From positions 1 through 64,000 of the forward strand of contig CACZUZ010000005.1 in the NCBI GenBank assembly GCA_902784465.1: 64,000 bases of DNA, given 5' to 3'. The translations under genes were made by a program, and so were the position numbers. The notes beneath the pieces were generated by a model. The model did not search any database and was not told the DNA's origin. It saw only the letters and a program-made list of their open reading frames with translations. Source of the DNA: an uncultured Bacteroidota bacterium (GTDB lineage Bacteria; Bacteroidota; Bacteroidia; Bacteroidales; P3). This document shows positions 48,707 to 56,324 of this stretch, in pieces. Numbering within the stretch: the stretch's first letter is position 1; every line of letters starts with the position of its first letter.

Positions 48707-49558
48707 TCATTTGGTGCTGTATGCCGACGACCGGCCGAAGTCGACGCCGTCGACGACGACACGGTCTCTCGTCACCCGACCCAAGAAGCAGCAGTTGACC
48801 CGCGCCTCAACGAGTTTCTGAAGGAAGTAGTCCTCGCGAGGCTCGTCGAGCAATGCCAGATAGCGGACACCCTGCTCACCGAAAAGGAAAGCGTCGAGCC
48901 GCACCTCACGGCATGTAAGTATGTCGAAACCAAGCCTTCCTGGAGCCACTATCGACATCAGCGAACCGAAAAGTCCACCCTGACCTATCCTGCAATAGCC
49001 AGAGATGGCCTCGTTCGACGACAGGCTCTCGAGGATAAGTTCCAGGTACTGCGCCGTCTCGCCGTCGCTATCCATAGCCACAGGGTTGTCGACAAGGTGC
49101 AGGTAGCGACGGCCATAGTCGGAGTTGGTGAAAAGCGACGACACATCGCCCACCATGTAGATGGCATCATCCCTGTCGACTTTGAACATGGTGCCGTCAT
49201 CCGAAGCACTGCGCGACACCTTGTTGTCTTCGAACAGCTTGCGTGCTATCTCGATACATTCCCTCACCTCGGGTTCGCGGTAGATGCGGCTTTCGGGCTC
49301 GAGGTCGTTCTCGAGATAGTCGTGCCGCTCCACAGCATGGAACTGCCCCTTGAGCCACGCCAGCAGGCTCTGCCGCGACCCCTGCGACTTCCACATGGCC
49401 ATCAGGGTACCCACCTCGTCGATGGTTGGCAGATGACCCACGATAGACATGAGTTCCTCGTAGACTGGACGGCTTATGCCCATCTCCTCCAGCAGCGACT
49501 CGTCGGCAATCTCGCTATCGTCCAACAGTTTATCATTCACATTAGCGTCAAGTTTCAT
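48707..49558 (-). CDS. PurL C-terminal-like (AIRS_C) stand-alone protein
   Basis: 283 residues. The N-terminal half opens with an Asp/Glu-rich start and a helical MGISRPVYEELMSIVGHLPTIDEVGTLMAMW. The second half resembles the C-terminal AIR-synthase fold of phosphoribosylformylglycinamidine synthase (IGQGGLFGSLMSIVAPGRLGFDIL, LFGEQGVRYLALLD, CCFLGRVTRDRVVVDG). Neither the ATP-binding half nor the glutaminase is present, so it is unlikely to be a full PurL. Bacteroidota encode such PurL-related proteins of unknown function. Confidence 0.7.
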   Translation of the reverse strand: MKLDANVNDKLLDDSEIADESLLEEMGISRPVYEELMSIVGHLPTIDEVGTLMAMWKSQGSRQSLLAWLKGQFHAVERHDYLENDLEPESRIYREPEVRECIEIARKLFEDNKVSRSASDDGTMFKVDRDDAIYMVGDVSSLFTNSDYGRRYLHLVDNPVAMDSDGETAQYLELILESLSSNEAISGYCRIGQGGLFGSLMSIVAPGRLGFDILTCREVRLDAFLFGEQGVRYLALLDEPREDYFLQKLVEARVNCCFLGRVTRDRVVVDGVDFGRSSAYSTK

Positions 49559-49561
49559 GGA

Positions 49562-49570
49562 GCAAATTTA
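49562..49570 (-). promoter_or_regulatory. Promoter box 4 nt before the start codon
   Basis: TAAATTTGC on the minus strand ends only 3 nt before the ATG at 49558, so a transcript from it would be leaderless or nearly so. Confidence 0.5.
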
Positions 49571-49676
49571 CTTGTTTTTTGTCAACCGAGAGCCCAAAAA
49601 TGTTTTTTTTCTCGAACAAATACTATAATATTTTTTTGCGCGTTACTATGATTTATCGGAAACCAATATTACGCCA

Positions 49677-50438
49677 ATGATATTTTTTTTACTCGGCATA
49701 CTCGGCGGCATTGCCCTCTCGCTGTTTTTCAGCTTCGGACCCGCCTTCTTCTCGCAAATACAAGCCAGCATACACTATGGCTTCCGCAACGCTGTCCACT
49801 TCGCCTATGGGGTAAGCACCAGCGACTTCGTCGTCGTCGCCATACTTCTGTTGATTTCCAACAACATACCGATGGACGAGATGCTGTCGATTCTCAACAA
49901 CCGCTGGGTCATCTATGTGGGGGCCTGCGTGGTGGCAGGATTCGGGCTCTACACCATGCTCATCAAGACCAAGAGGGCTGCCGAGATAGGCGAGAACGAC
50001 CGTATAGCGCTGAGACCCATCACCCTGCCGTCGCCACTGACCGTCTATTTCCGCGGACTCTCGCTCAACTTCTTCAATCCCCTTATCTGGATTTACTGGG
50101 CCACCTTGATTACCATCGTCATCTGCGGCGACAACGGCATCTCGCTCGGACAACGCTACCTCTTCTTTGGCGGCGTGCTGTGCACCACCCTTAGCATGGA
50201 CATCCTGAAATGCAAGCTCGCCTCGCTGCTGCGGCGCATCATCACGTTCCGTTTCCTCAACATCTTCAACAAGTGTCTCGGACTGACACTCATAGGCTTT
50301 GCCATATTCATGGTGGCATCCACCACACCGCGTTTCGAACGCGACGGCAACCAACGCTCCATAGAAATGATGCAGGACATCATGCAAACAAAGACATCGA
50401 TAAACCCCTCTTCCCAACCCAATAACCAAAAAAAATAA
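49677..50438 (+). CDS. LysE-family transporter
   Basis: 253 residues with six transmembrane helices and the LysE/RhtB opening [26 protein letters not shown]. The central loop ends in the [11 protein letters not shown] motif, diagnostic of the family. Predicted amino-acid exporter; substrate not known. The stop overlaps the tatA start by one base (TAATG), which suggests translational coupling. Confidence 0.88.
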   Translation: MIFFLLGILGGIALSLFFSFGPAFFSQIQASIHYGFRNAVHFAYGVSTSDFVVVAILLLISNNIPMDEMLSILNNRWVIYVGACVVAGFGLYTMLIKTKRAAEIGENDRIALRPITLPSPLTVYFRGLSLNFFNPLIWIYWATLITIVICGDNGISLGQRYLFFGGVLCTTLSMDILKCKLASLLRRIITFRFLNIFNKCLGLTLIGFAIFMVASTTPRFERDGNQRSIEMMQDIMQTKTSINPSSQPNNQKK

Positions 50439-50641
50439 TGCACCTACTAGGAATCATCGGCGGCACCGAAATCATCGTCATCCTCGTCATCGTACTCATC
50501 CTCTTCGGAGGCAAGAAAATCCCCGAACTGATGCGCGGCCTCGGCAAAGGCGTGAAAGAATACAAGAATGCCGTGAACGACATCGACAAAGAGATCAAAA
50601 ACACCACCAGCGAGAACCCAGAACAGGGAGACGCAAAATAA
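50438..50641 (+). CDS. tatA: Twin-arginine translocase subunit TatA
   Basis: 67 residues: one N-terminal membrane helix ([34 protein letters not shown]) with the FGGKKIPEL hinge, then an amphipathic helix and charged tail. TatA multimers form the pore for folded proteins with RR signals. Directly followed by tatC; no tatB, as usual for a minimal TatAC system. Confidence 0.95.
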   Translation: MHLLGIIGGTEIIVILVIVLILFGGKKIPELMRGLGKGVKEYKNAVNDIDKEIKNTTSENPEQGDAK

Positions 50642-50642
50642 T

Positions 50643-51425
50643 GTGATGGATACAGAACGGAGCTTCTGGGGTCATCTCGAAGTGATGCGATGGATGATTA
50701 TCCGCAGCCTTGCTGTGGTCGTCGTCCTTGCTGTGGTCCTTTTCTCTTTCAAGGATTTTGTTTTCGGGCAGATTATCTTCGCGCCATGCCGTCCCGACTT
50801 CGTCACCTACCGCGCCATGTGCCGCCTTGGCGAGCTCACCGGCATCGCGGCGCTCTGTCCCGCCGTGTCGCACATCGACATCATCAACATCAACCTGGCC
50901 TCGCAGCTGATGACGCACCTCAGTGTCTCCTTCTACCTCGCCATCATCCTGGCCCTCCCCTACCTGATGACAGAGCTGTGGCTCTTTGTGTCGCCGGCAC
51001 TCTACGCACACGAACGCAAACCTGCGGTCACCGCCATCGTCGCCTTCTTCTTCCAGTTCTTTCTCGGACTGGCACTCTCCTATTTTCTTATCTTTCCACT
51101 GACATTCAACTTCCTGGGCAACTACCAGGTGAGCCCCGACGTCACCAACCAAATCTCGCTGAGCTCCTACATCAGCACCTTCAACGGACTGATGTTCAGC
51201 CTTGGCCTTGTCTTCGAGATGCCCATAGTGGCCTACTTCTTTGCCCGCATCGGGGTGCTCAAGGAGACGCACATGGTGCGTTTCCGCAAGATAGCCATCG
51301 TCGCCTCCCTCACTCTGGCGGCATTCATTACCCCCTCGACCGACATCTTCACCATGTGTCTCGTCGCACTGCCTCTCTACCTCCTATATGAATTTTCACG
51401 ACTCGTGGTTCGCAAAGCCAACTAA
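50643..51425 (+). CDS. tatC: Twin-arginine translocase subunit TatC
   Basis: 260 residues with six transmembrane helices. Signal-binding motifs are present: SFWGHLEVMRW near the N-terminus and the conserved EMPIVAYFFARIGVLKETHMVRFRKIAIVASL. An enlarged first periplasmic loop (PCRPDFVTYRAMCRLGELTG) is typical of Bacteroidota. Starts 1 nt after the tatA stop. Confidence 0.95.
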   Translation: MMDTERSFWGHLEVMRWMIIRSLAVVVVLAVVLFSFKDFVFGQIIFAPCRPDFVTYRAMCRLGELTGIAALCPAVSHIDIININLASQLMTHLSVSFYLAIILALPYLMTELWLFVSPALYAHERKPAVTAIVAFFFQFFLGLALSYFLIFPLTFNFLGNYQVSPDVTNQISLSSYISTFNGLMFSLGLVFEMPIVAYFFARIGVLKETHMVRFRKIAIVASLTLAAFITPSTDIFTMCLVALPLYLLYEFSRLVVRKAN

Positions 51426-51436
51426 TTGATACAACT

Positions 51437-52708
51437 ATGATTGCAAAAACCATTCTGAAGAAATACACTAGCGTCAGCCTGATGCTGAGAATATTTATCG
51501 GCCTGGTCATCGGTGCCATCCTGGGCCTCACACTTCCCTCATTGACAGGCATCGGCATACTGGGTCGCATCTTCGTCAGCGCTCTGAAGGGTATAGCCCC
51601 TGTGCTGGTGGCTGTGCTGGTCATCTCCTCCATCGCCAAGGCCGGAAGGGGACTGGGGCGACGATTCTCGTCGCTGATTGCCATCTATCTGCTTTCGACC
51701 TTCATTGCCGCCGTCTGCGCCGTGGTGGGCAGCTTCCTCTTCCCCGTGACCCTCGAACTGGGGCCTGCTGCCGAAGGCGTACAGGTGGGCGAGGGCGCCG
51801 GCTCGCTGGGCGACGTGTTCACCAACCTGCTCACCGGCATGGTGGGCAACCCCGTGGCTGCCGTCGCCAACGCCAACTACATAGCCATACTCTTCTGGAG
51901 CATCATCCTCGGCATCGCACTGAAAACCATGGCGTCGAAAGCCACCGTACAGGTGGTTCACGACCTTAGCGACGTGGTGTCGCGTGTGGTCAAATGGGTC
52001 ATCCAGTTCGCTCCCTTCGGCATCCTCGGCCTTGTCTTCACCACCGTCAGCGAGAACGGGCTCTCAGTATTCACCACCTATGGCCATCTGCTCCTGCTGC
52101 TGGTGGGATGCATGCTCGCCAACGCCCTCATCTTCAACCCGCTCATATCGTTCATAATGCTCCGGAAGAACCCATATCCATTGCTCTTCACATGCCTGAA
52201 AGAGAGCGGACTGCAGGCATTCTTCACACGCTCATCGGCCGCCAACATACCAATCAACATGGCGCTGTGCAAAAAAATGGGACTCGACGAGAACTTCTAT
52301 TCGGTCAGCATCCCGCTGGGAGCCACCATCAACATGGACGGTGCGGCGGTGACCATCACCGTCTTCTCGCTAGCCGTGGCCAACACGCTGGGCGTGGATG
52401 TCAGCTTTGCGTCGGCGCTCTTCCTCGGCGTGATAGCCACCCTCGGAGCCTGCGGCGCCTCGGGAGTGGCCGGCGGCTCACTGCTGCTCATCCCCATGGC
52501 ATGCTCTTTCTTCGGCATCGGCAACGATGTGGCCATGGGTGCCGTCGCCATAGGATTCATTATCGGCGTGGTTCAGGACAGCGTCGAGACCGCCCTCAAT
52601 TCCAGCGGCGACGCCTTCTTCACCGCCACAGCCGAATACTACGACCGCAATAGGATGCAACAGCACACAACAGCTGACACTCACCCCGCTAACCCTCCCC
52701 GTGATTAG
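51437..52708 (+). CDS. sstT: Serine/threonine:sodium symporter SstT
   Basis: 423 residues of the dicarboxylate/amino-acid:cation symporter fold, eight helices plus two re-entrant hairpins. The SSAANIPIN segment, the NMDGAAVTI motif and GSLLLIPMACSFFG with an asparagine-rich end match SstT, which imports serine and threonine with sodium. Starts 11 nt after tatC and may be co-transcribed. Ends at the border of the accessory island. Confidence 0.92.
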   Translation: MIAKTILKKYTSVSLMLRIFIGLVIGAILGLTLPSLTGIGILGRIFVSALKGIAPVLVAVLVISSIAKAGRGLGRRFSSLIAIYLLSTFIAAVCAVVGSFLFPVTLELGPAAEGVQVGEGAGSLGDVFTNLLTGMVGNPVAAVANANYIAILFWSIILGIALKTMASKATVQVVHDLSDVVSRVVKWVIQFAPFGILGLVFTTVSENGLSVFTTYGHLLLLLVGCMLANALIFNPLISFIMLRKNPYPLLFTCLKESGLQAFFTRSSAANIPINMALCKKMGLDENFYSVSIPLGATINMDGAAVTITVFSLAVANTLGVDVSFASALFLGVIATLGACGASGVAGGSLLLIPMACSFFGIGNDVAMGAVAIGFIIGVVQDSVETALNSSGDAFFTATAEYYDRNRMQQHTTADTHPANPPRD

Positions 52709-52818
52709 CATAGCACCTGCTCGACATCTACACTCGCCAAGGCCTACACACCTTCGCCGCCACCACAACCGACAATCTCCCATGGGACGCGCCCACGGGC
52801 TAGTACAGACATTCTACG

Positions 52819-52910
52819 ATAATCTTGAAAAGATGTAAATTTGTCATTCCAATAATCTTGAAAAGATGTAAATAATATTTTGTGATAATCTTGAAAAGTT
52901 GTACCTTTGC
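52819..52910 (+). promoter_or_regulatory. Three 33-bp-spaced iterons ending in a promoter (second locus)
   Basis: ATAATCTTGAAAAGATGTA occurs at 52819 and 52852 and, as ATAATCTTGAAAAGTTGTA, at 52885, exactly 33 bp apart. The third overlaps the -7 box TACCTTTGC (52902-52910), followed by the word CTTGGAAACAA. Same geometry as 1470-1557 but a different iteron. It now stands in front of the DUF3791 operon. Confidence 0.75.
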
Positions 52911-52935
52911 ACTTGGAAACAATTGACTATAGTTT

Positions 52936-52986
52936 ATGAAAAGAAAGATATACAACAAGTTACTTGAATGGAAAATAGCGTTGTAG
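52936..52986 (+). pseudogene. Five-prime remnant of a DUF4143-type ATPase
   Basis: Seventeen codons (MKRKIYNKLLEWKIAL, stop) matching the first residues of the AAA_14/DUF4143 family and aligned with the remnant at 1580. The rest of the gene is gone; the DUF3791 gene starts inside it, in another frame, at 52968. Confidence 0.65.
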
Positions 52987-53210
52987 AAATATCAAAAATA
53001 CAGGTGATTATGGCTTTTGTGGCCACCTGTATCGAAACCACCGCGCGATGGTTGAACGTACCATATAGAGAAGTGTACCAGCGGATGAAACGTGTGGGGA
53101 TGATTGAGAATTATATCCTTCCACACTATGAAACACTTCATACCGAGAGCCGGGAGAACCTTGCACAGGGATTGGTGGAATGTCTTAACAATTGGGAGGC
53201 GAGACAATGA
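52968..53210 (+). CDS. DUF3791 protein (first)
   Basis: 80 residues, all helical, DUF3791-like: ISKIQVIMAFVATCIETTARWLNVPYREVYQRMKRVGMIENYILPHYETLHT. The start lies inside the ATPase remnant, so the operon uses that gene's promoter. The stop overlaps the start of the DUF3990 gene (ATGA). Together with the second DUF3791 gene after DUF3990, it forms a likely toxin-antitoxin module in which DUF3791 would be the neutraliser; inference from context. Confidence 0.85.
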   Translation: MENSVVEISKIQVIMAFVATCIETTARWLNVPYREVYQRMKRVGMIENYILPHYETLHTESRENLAQGLVECLNNWEARQ

Positions 53211-53698
53211 GTGAGATTATTGTATATCATGGAGGAACAGAAAAGGTCGAGTCTCCCGTATGCAAATTCGGACGGCGCAACTTGGATTATGGTCAGGGAT
53301 TTTATGTGACCGATATTCGCAAGCAGGCCGCCGACTGGGCCACCCAAGTAGCAGACCGCAGAAAGGAAGCTCCTATCATAAACAGATACCGCTTAAACCG
53401 CGATGCCATATTGAGAGAAGCCCGCTGCAAGGTCTTTGTGGCATACGACAAAGATTGGCTGCAGTTTATTGTAGCCAGCCGTCGCGGCGAACAGGTGGCT
53501 GACAATTACGACTATATCGAGGGCGGTGTGGCCAACGACCGGGTGGTTGATACAGTCAACCTCTATATGGCAGGTCTTATGGACGAGGACACCGCACTTC
53601 TTCGCCTGTCCCAGCACCAGCCCAACAACCAGATGTGCATTCTTTCACAGGGAATTGTCGACAAATACTTGGTTTTCGATGGAACAGAAGAAGTTTGA
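53207..53698 (+). CDS. DUF3990 protein (ADP-ribosyltransferase-like)
   Basis: 163 residues from the ATG at 53207, which overlaps the preceding stop. The opening IIVYHGGTEKVESPVCKFGRRNLDYGQGFYVTDIRKQAADWA is DUF3990, a domain related to the ADP-ribosyltransferase fold (YHGG strand, GxGFYxT, later E/Q-rich catalytic-like segment). The target is unknown. In this kind of operon it is the plausible toxin. The 3' end overlaps the next DUF3791 gene by 20 nt. Confidence 0.85.
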   Translation: MSEIIVYHGGTEKVESPVCKFGRRNLDYGQGFYVTDIRKQAADWATQVADRRKEAPIINRYRLNRDAILREARCKVFVAYDKDWLQFIVASRRGEQVADNYDYIEGGVANDRVVDTVNLYMAGLMDEDTALLRLSQHQPNNQMCILSQGIVDKYLVFDGTEEV

Positions 53699-53927
53699 AG
53701 ATCCCATAAAGTCACCTGTCGTGCAGGAGATAATCATGTGCAACCGCATCGGTGCTATATCGGTGGAGTTGGCTAAACGGCTGAACATTGCCCCCGAGAA
53801 AGCCTTGCAACTATTCTACGAAAGCCAGACCTGTGCCGACCTCCATGACAAATCCACAGGCCTGTACCTCTATGGAGACCTGTATGTTGCCGACGAGTTT
53901 ATGCGTGAAAAAGAGTATGCGATGTAA
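53679..53927 (+). CDS. DUF3791 protein (second)
   Basis: 82 residues from the ATG at 53679: a Lys-rich start, then IIMCNRIGAISVELAKRLNIAPEKALQLFYESQTCADLHDKSTGLYLYGDLYVADEFM, the DUF3791 helical pattern with a longer C-terminus than the first copy. Overlap with DUF3990 indicates translational coupling. Immediately after its stop lies the tail of a DUF1016 gene, marking a recombination join. Confidence 0.85.
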   Translation: MEQKKFEDPIKSPVVQEIIMCNRIGAISVELAKRLNIAPEKALQLFYESQTCADLHDKSTGLYLYGDLYVADEFMREKEYAM

Positions 53928-53931
53928 TAAA

Positions 53932-54039
53932 GTGGCACCGTACATGACCGAGTTGCCTTCAAAGGAGCTGCTGCAACGCCAGCTGCACAAAGGCCTGGAG
54001 GCCGCCCGCCAGCTCTGGGAGAACTGCCCGGAAGACTAA
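53932..54039 (+). pseudogene. C-terminal fragment of a DUF1016 nuclease gene
   Basis: 36 codons reading VAPYMTELPSKELLQRQLHKGLEAARQLWENCPED, almost the same as the last residues of the complete gene at 54136-55203. No start; it begins 5 nt after the DUF3791 stop. A duplicate gene was deleted here, leaving only its end. Confidence 0.8.
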
Positions 54040-54058
54040 TTGCGAAATAAAGGTTACC

Positions 54059-54085
54059 GCTGACCACTGACCACTAACCACTAAT
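54059..54085. repeat. GACCACT-type repeat
   Basis: Three to four copies of (T)GACCACT/ACCACTA between the fragment and the DUF1016 promoter. Confidence 0.6.
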
Positions 54086-54092
54086 AAATAAT

Positions 54093-54124
54093 TTTGCCAA
54101 ATAAGAGAAGATTTGTATCTTTGC
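54093..54124 (+). promoter_or_regulatory. Promoter of the DUF1016 gene
   Basis: TTTG (54093-54096) and TATCTTTGC (54116-54124), the spacing of a standard Bacteroidota promoter; the ATG follows 12 nt after the box. Confidence 0.75.
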
Positions 54125-54135
54125 AGCGTGAAAAT

Positions 54136-55203
54136 ATGAAAACCAAAGACATGGATAAAACCACAGAAACAGTACCGGTTCGAACATTATTGATTGACGA
54201 CTTGCGGTCAATAATCAACCGCGCAAGAGCGAATGTTGCCTTAAAAGCCAATGAAGAATTAATTCTGATGTTCTGGGAGATTGGTGAACGAATTAATCGC
54301 GAAGTCCTTGGCAATAAAAGGGCTACCTATGGACAACAGATTGTGTCGCAGGTTGCGACACAATTGCAGGCGGAGTTTGGCAAGAAAGGATTTGGCGTTA
54401 GAAGCATACGTAGGATGATGCAGTTTGCCGAATACTTCCCCGACAATAAGATTGTGTCGCAGGTTGCGACACAATTAAGTTGGTCACATATTATTGAAAT
54501 ATTACCATTAAAAGATGCCATTCAAAGAGAATTCTATTTAACAATGGCATCAACGGAACATTGGGGAAGAGATGTGTTGCGAGCAAAAATAGACGGCATG
54601 CTCTATGAGCGCACCGCCATTGCGACGAAGCCTGACGAGCTAATCAAGCAGGAGTTGACGGAACTTCGGGACAACAACGTCCTCACGCCTGACCTCGTAT
54701 TCAAAAGTCCCTACTTCCTGGAGTTCACAGGACTGAAGGGAATGTACAGCGAGAAGAGCCTTGAGGACAGCCTTGTGGCGCACTTGGAGCAGTTTATATT
54801 GGAGTTGGGCAATGGCTTCACCTTTGTCGAACGGCAGAAGCGTATGATTATCGACGGCGAGGACTTCTATCTCGACCTGCTTTTCTACCATCGTAGGTTA
54901 CACCGACTGATAGCCATCGACTTGAAACTCGGTAAATTCAAGGCACAATACAAAGGCCAGATGGAGTTGTATCTGCGATGGCTCGAAGCACACGAGATGG
55001 AGGCTGGCGAGGAGCTGCCTCTCGGCCTATTGCTATGCACCGAAGGCGGCGACGAACAGATAGAGTTGCTGCAACTCGACAAATCGGGTATCAAGGTGGC
55101 ACAGTATATGACCGAACTGCCCTCCAAGGAGCTACTGCAACGCCAGCTGCACAAAGGCCTGGAAGCCGCACGCCACCGTTGGGAGAATTGCCCAGACAGC
55201 TAA
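54136..55203 (+). CDS. DUF1016/YhcG-type PD-(D/E)XK nuclease
   Basis: 355 residues from the ATG at 54136 (MKTKDM), nearest the promoter. N-terminal helical YhcG domain: LIDDLRSIINRARANVALKANEELILMFWEIGERI, then RSIRRMMQFAEYFPD and SWSHIIEILPLKD. C-terminal nuclease core: VFKSPYFLEFTGL, GFTFVERQKRMIIDGEDFYLDLLFYHRRLHRLIAIDLKLGKF (the D, then the DLK acidic/lysine pair), and KGQMELYLRWLE. Full length for the family, which is widespread in defence islands. The coding sequence contains two copies of a perfect palindrome (see below). Confidence 0.92.
   Translation: MKTKDMDKTTETVPVRTLLIDDLRSIINRARANVALKANEELILMFWEIGERINREVLGNKRATYGQQIVSQVATQLQAEFGKKGFGVRSIRRMMQFAEYFPDNKIVSQVATQLSWSHIIEILPLKDAIQREFYLTMASTEHWGRDVLRAKIDGMLYERTAIATKPDELIKQELTELRDNNVLTPDLVFKSPYFLEFTGLKGMYSEKSLEDSLVAHLEQFILELGNGFTFVERQKRMIIDGEDFYLDLLFYHRRLHRLIAIDLKLGKFKAQYKGQMELYLRWLEAHEMEAGEELPLGLLLCTEGGDEQIELLQLDKSGIKVAQYMTELPSKELLQRQLHKGLEAARHRWENCPDS
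54340..54364. repeat. Palindrome in the DUF1016 gene, copy 1
   Basis: Perfect inverted repeat with 10-bp arms ATTGTGTCGC/GCGACACAAT and spacer AGGTT. It encodes IVSQVATQ, a motif the family carries twice. Confidence 0.9.
54451..54475. repeat. Palindrome in the DUF1016 gene, copy 2
   Basis: Identical to the copy 111 bp upstream, same frame. Confidence 0.9.
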
Positions 55204-55239
55204 TTTCGGAAAAGATTTGGGTAAATCAGATTAATATCG

Positions 55240-55248
55240 TATCTTTGC
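55240..55248 (+). promoter_or_regulatory. Promoter -7 box of the CBASS operon
   Basis: TATCTTTGC, 52 nt before the capV ATG; the only canonical box before the four-gene operon. Confidence 0.75.
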
Positions 55249-55300
55249 ATCATGAAATATAATTATTAATTTTACCAGTCCTAATAATTGAATTAAAAAT

Positions 55301-56320
55301 ATGGAAAAACCGTTCAAGATATTATGTATTGATGGTGGAGGTATAAAGGGTATTTTCTCTGCGCAAGTGTTGGCCGAGTTTGAAGAAGCATTTGAGACAA
55401 CGACTTCCGAACATTTTGACTTGATATGCGGCACCTCAACGGGTGGTATAATAGCTCTTGGTGTTGCTGGTGGCATACCAATGAAGGAGATAGTAAAATT
55501 CTATGAGAACTATGGTCCTGAAATTTTTTCTCAAAGATGGAAAATAGGGAAAATAGGAGAATTGTTTTACACGATAAAGCAGGCTCTTATCAGTTCAAAG
55601 TATTCGGATAAATCACTAAAGGAATCCTTATGTAAGGTTTTCGGCACAAAGAAAATAGTTTCTAGTCAAAACTTGTTATGTATCCCTGCGTTTAATATAA
55701 CAACATCAAAACCAAGAATTTTCAAAAGGGACTATCAGCATATGAATCAAGATGCAGATAAGACGTTTGTGGAGGTTGCACTGGCCACGTCTGCTGCACC
55801 GACCTACTTCCCCATACAGGAAATAGATAATGTACAATATGTGGATGGTGGCATATATGCCAATAATCCAGTCATTGTAGGTTTGACAGAGGCAGTATTC
55901 AATGGGTATTGGATAAAACCCAAAGGTCAAAGAGGCAATAATGATTTTGATGGAGTTCAGATACTTTCCATCAGCAGTTGTATTGTACCCAAAGGAGACA
56001 TTGCCAAAAAGAAAAGTAGGTCGTTTGTAAAATGGATTGCTACGCTATTTGATGCATATGGAGACGGTCAAAGTAAATCAAATAGTATCTTTATTGAGCA
56101 GATTAAATCCCATTTGGATTTTGAACTAGAAATAGAACGAATAGAAAATACCCCAATATCCCCTACTCAAGCCAAAATGATTTCAATGGATAAAGCAGAC
56201 AAAACATCTCTATCATTGTTAAAAGGCATAGGTTCAGATGTGGGCAACAACTACAAAAACAAGAACCTAGTTAAAAGATTATACTCCGAAAAGAAAACTA
56301 TAGACCCATCAAATTTATAG
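55301..56320 (+). CDS. capV: CBASS effector: patatin-like phospholipase CapV
   Basis: 339 residues of a patatin domain: DGGGIKG oxyanion loop (11-17), nucleophile serine in GTSTGG (Ser46) and DGG with catalytic Asp182. In type II CBASS such enzymes are switched on by the cyclic dinucleotide made by the neighbouring CD-NTase and destroy the inner membrane, killing the infected cell. It is first in the operon, 4 nt before the CD-NTase gene. DNA here is visibly AT-richer than the chromosome on either side, a sign of horizontal origin. Confidence 0.94.
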   Translation: MEKPFKILCIDGGGIKGIFSAQVLAEFEEAFETTTSEHFDLICGTSTGGIIALGVAGGIPMKEIVKFYENYGPEIFSQRWKIGKIGELFYTIKQALISSKYSDKSLKESLCKVFGTKKIVSSQNLLCIPAFNITTSKPRIFKRDYQHMNQDADKTFVEVALATSAAPTYFPIQEIDNVQYVDGGIYANNPVIVGLTEAVFNGYWIKPKGQRGNNDFDGVQILSISSCIVPKGDIAKKKSRSFVKWIATLFDAYGDGQSKSNSIFIEQIKSHLDFELEIERIENTPISPTQAKMISMDKADKTSLSLLKGIGSDVGNNYKNKNLVKRLYSEKKTIDPSNL

Positions 56321-56324
56321 AATT

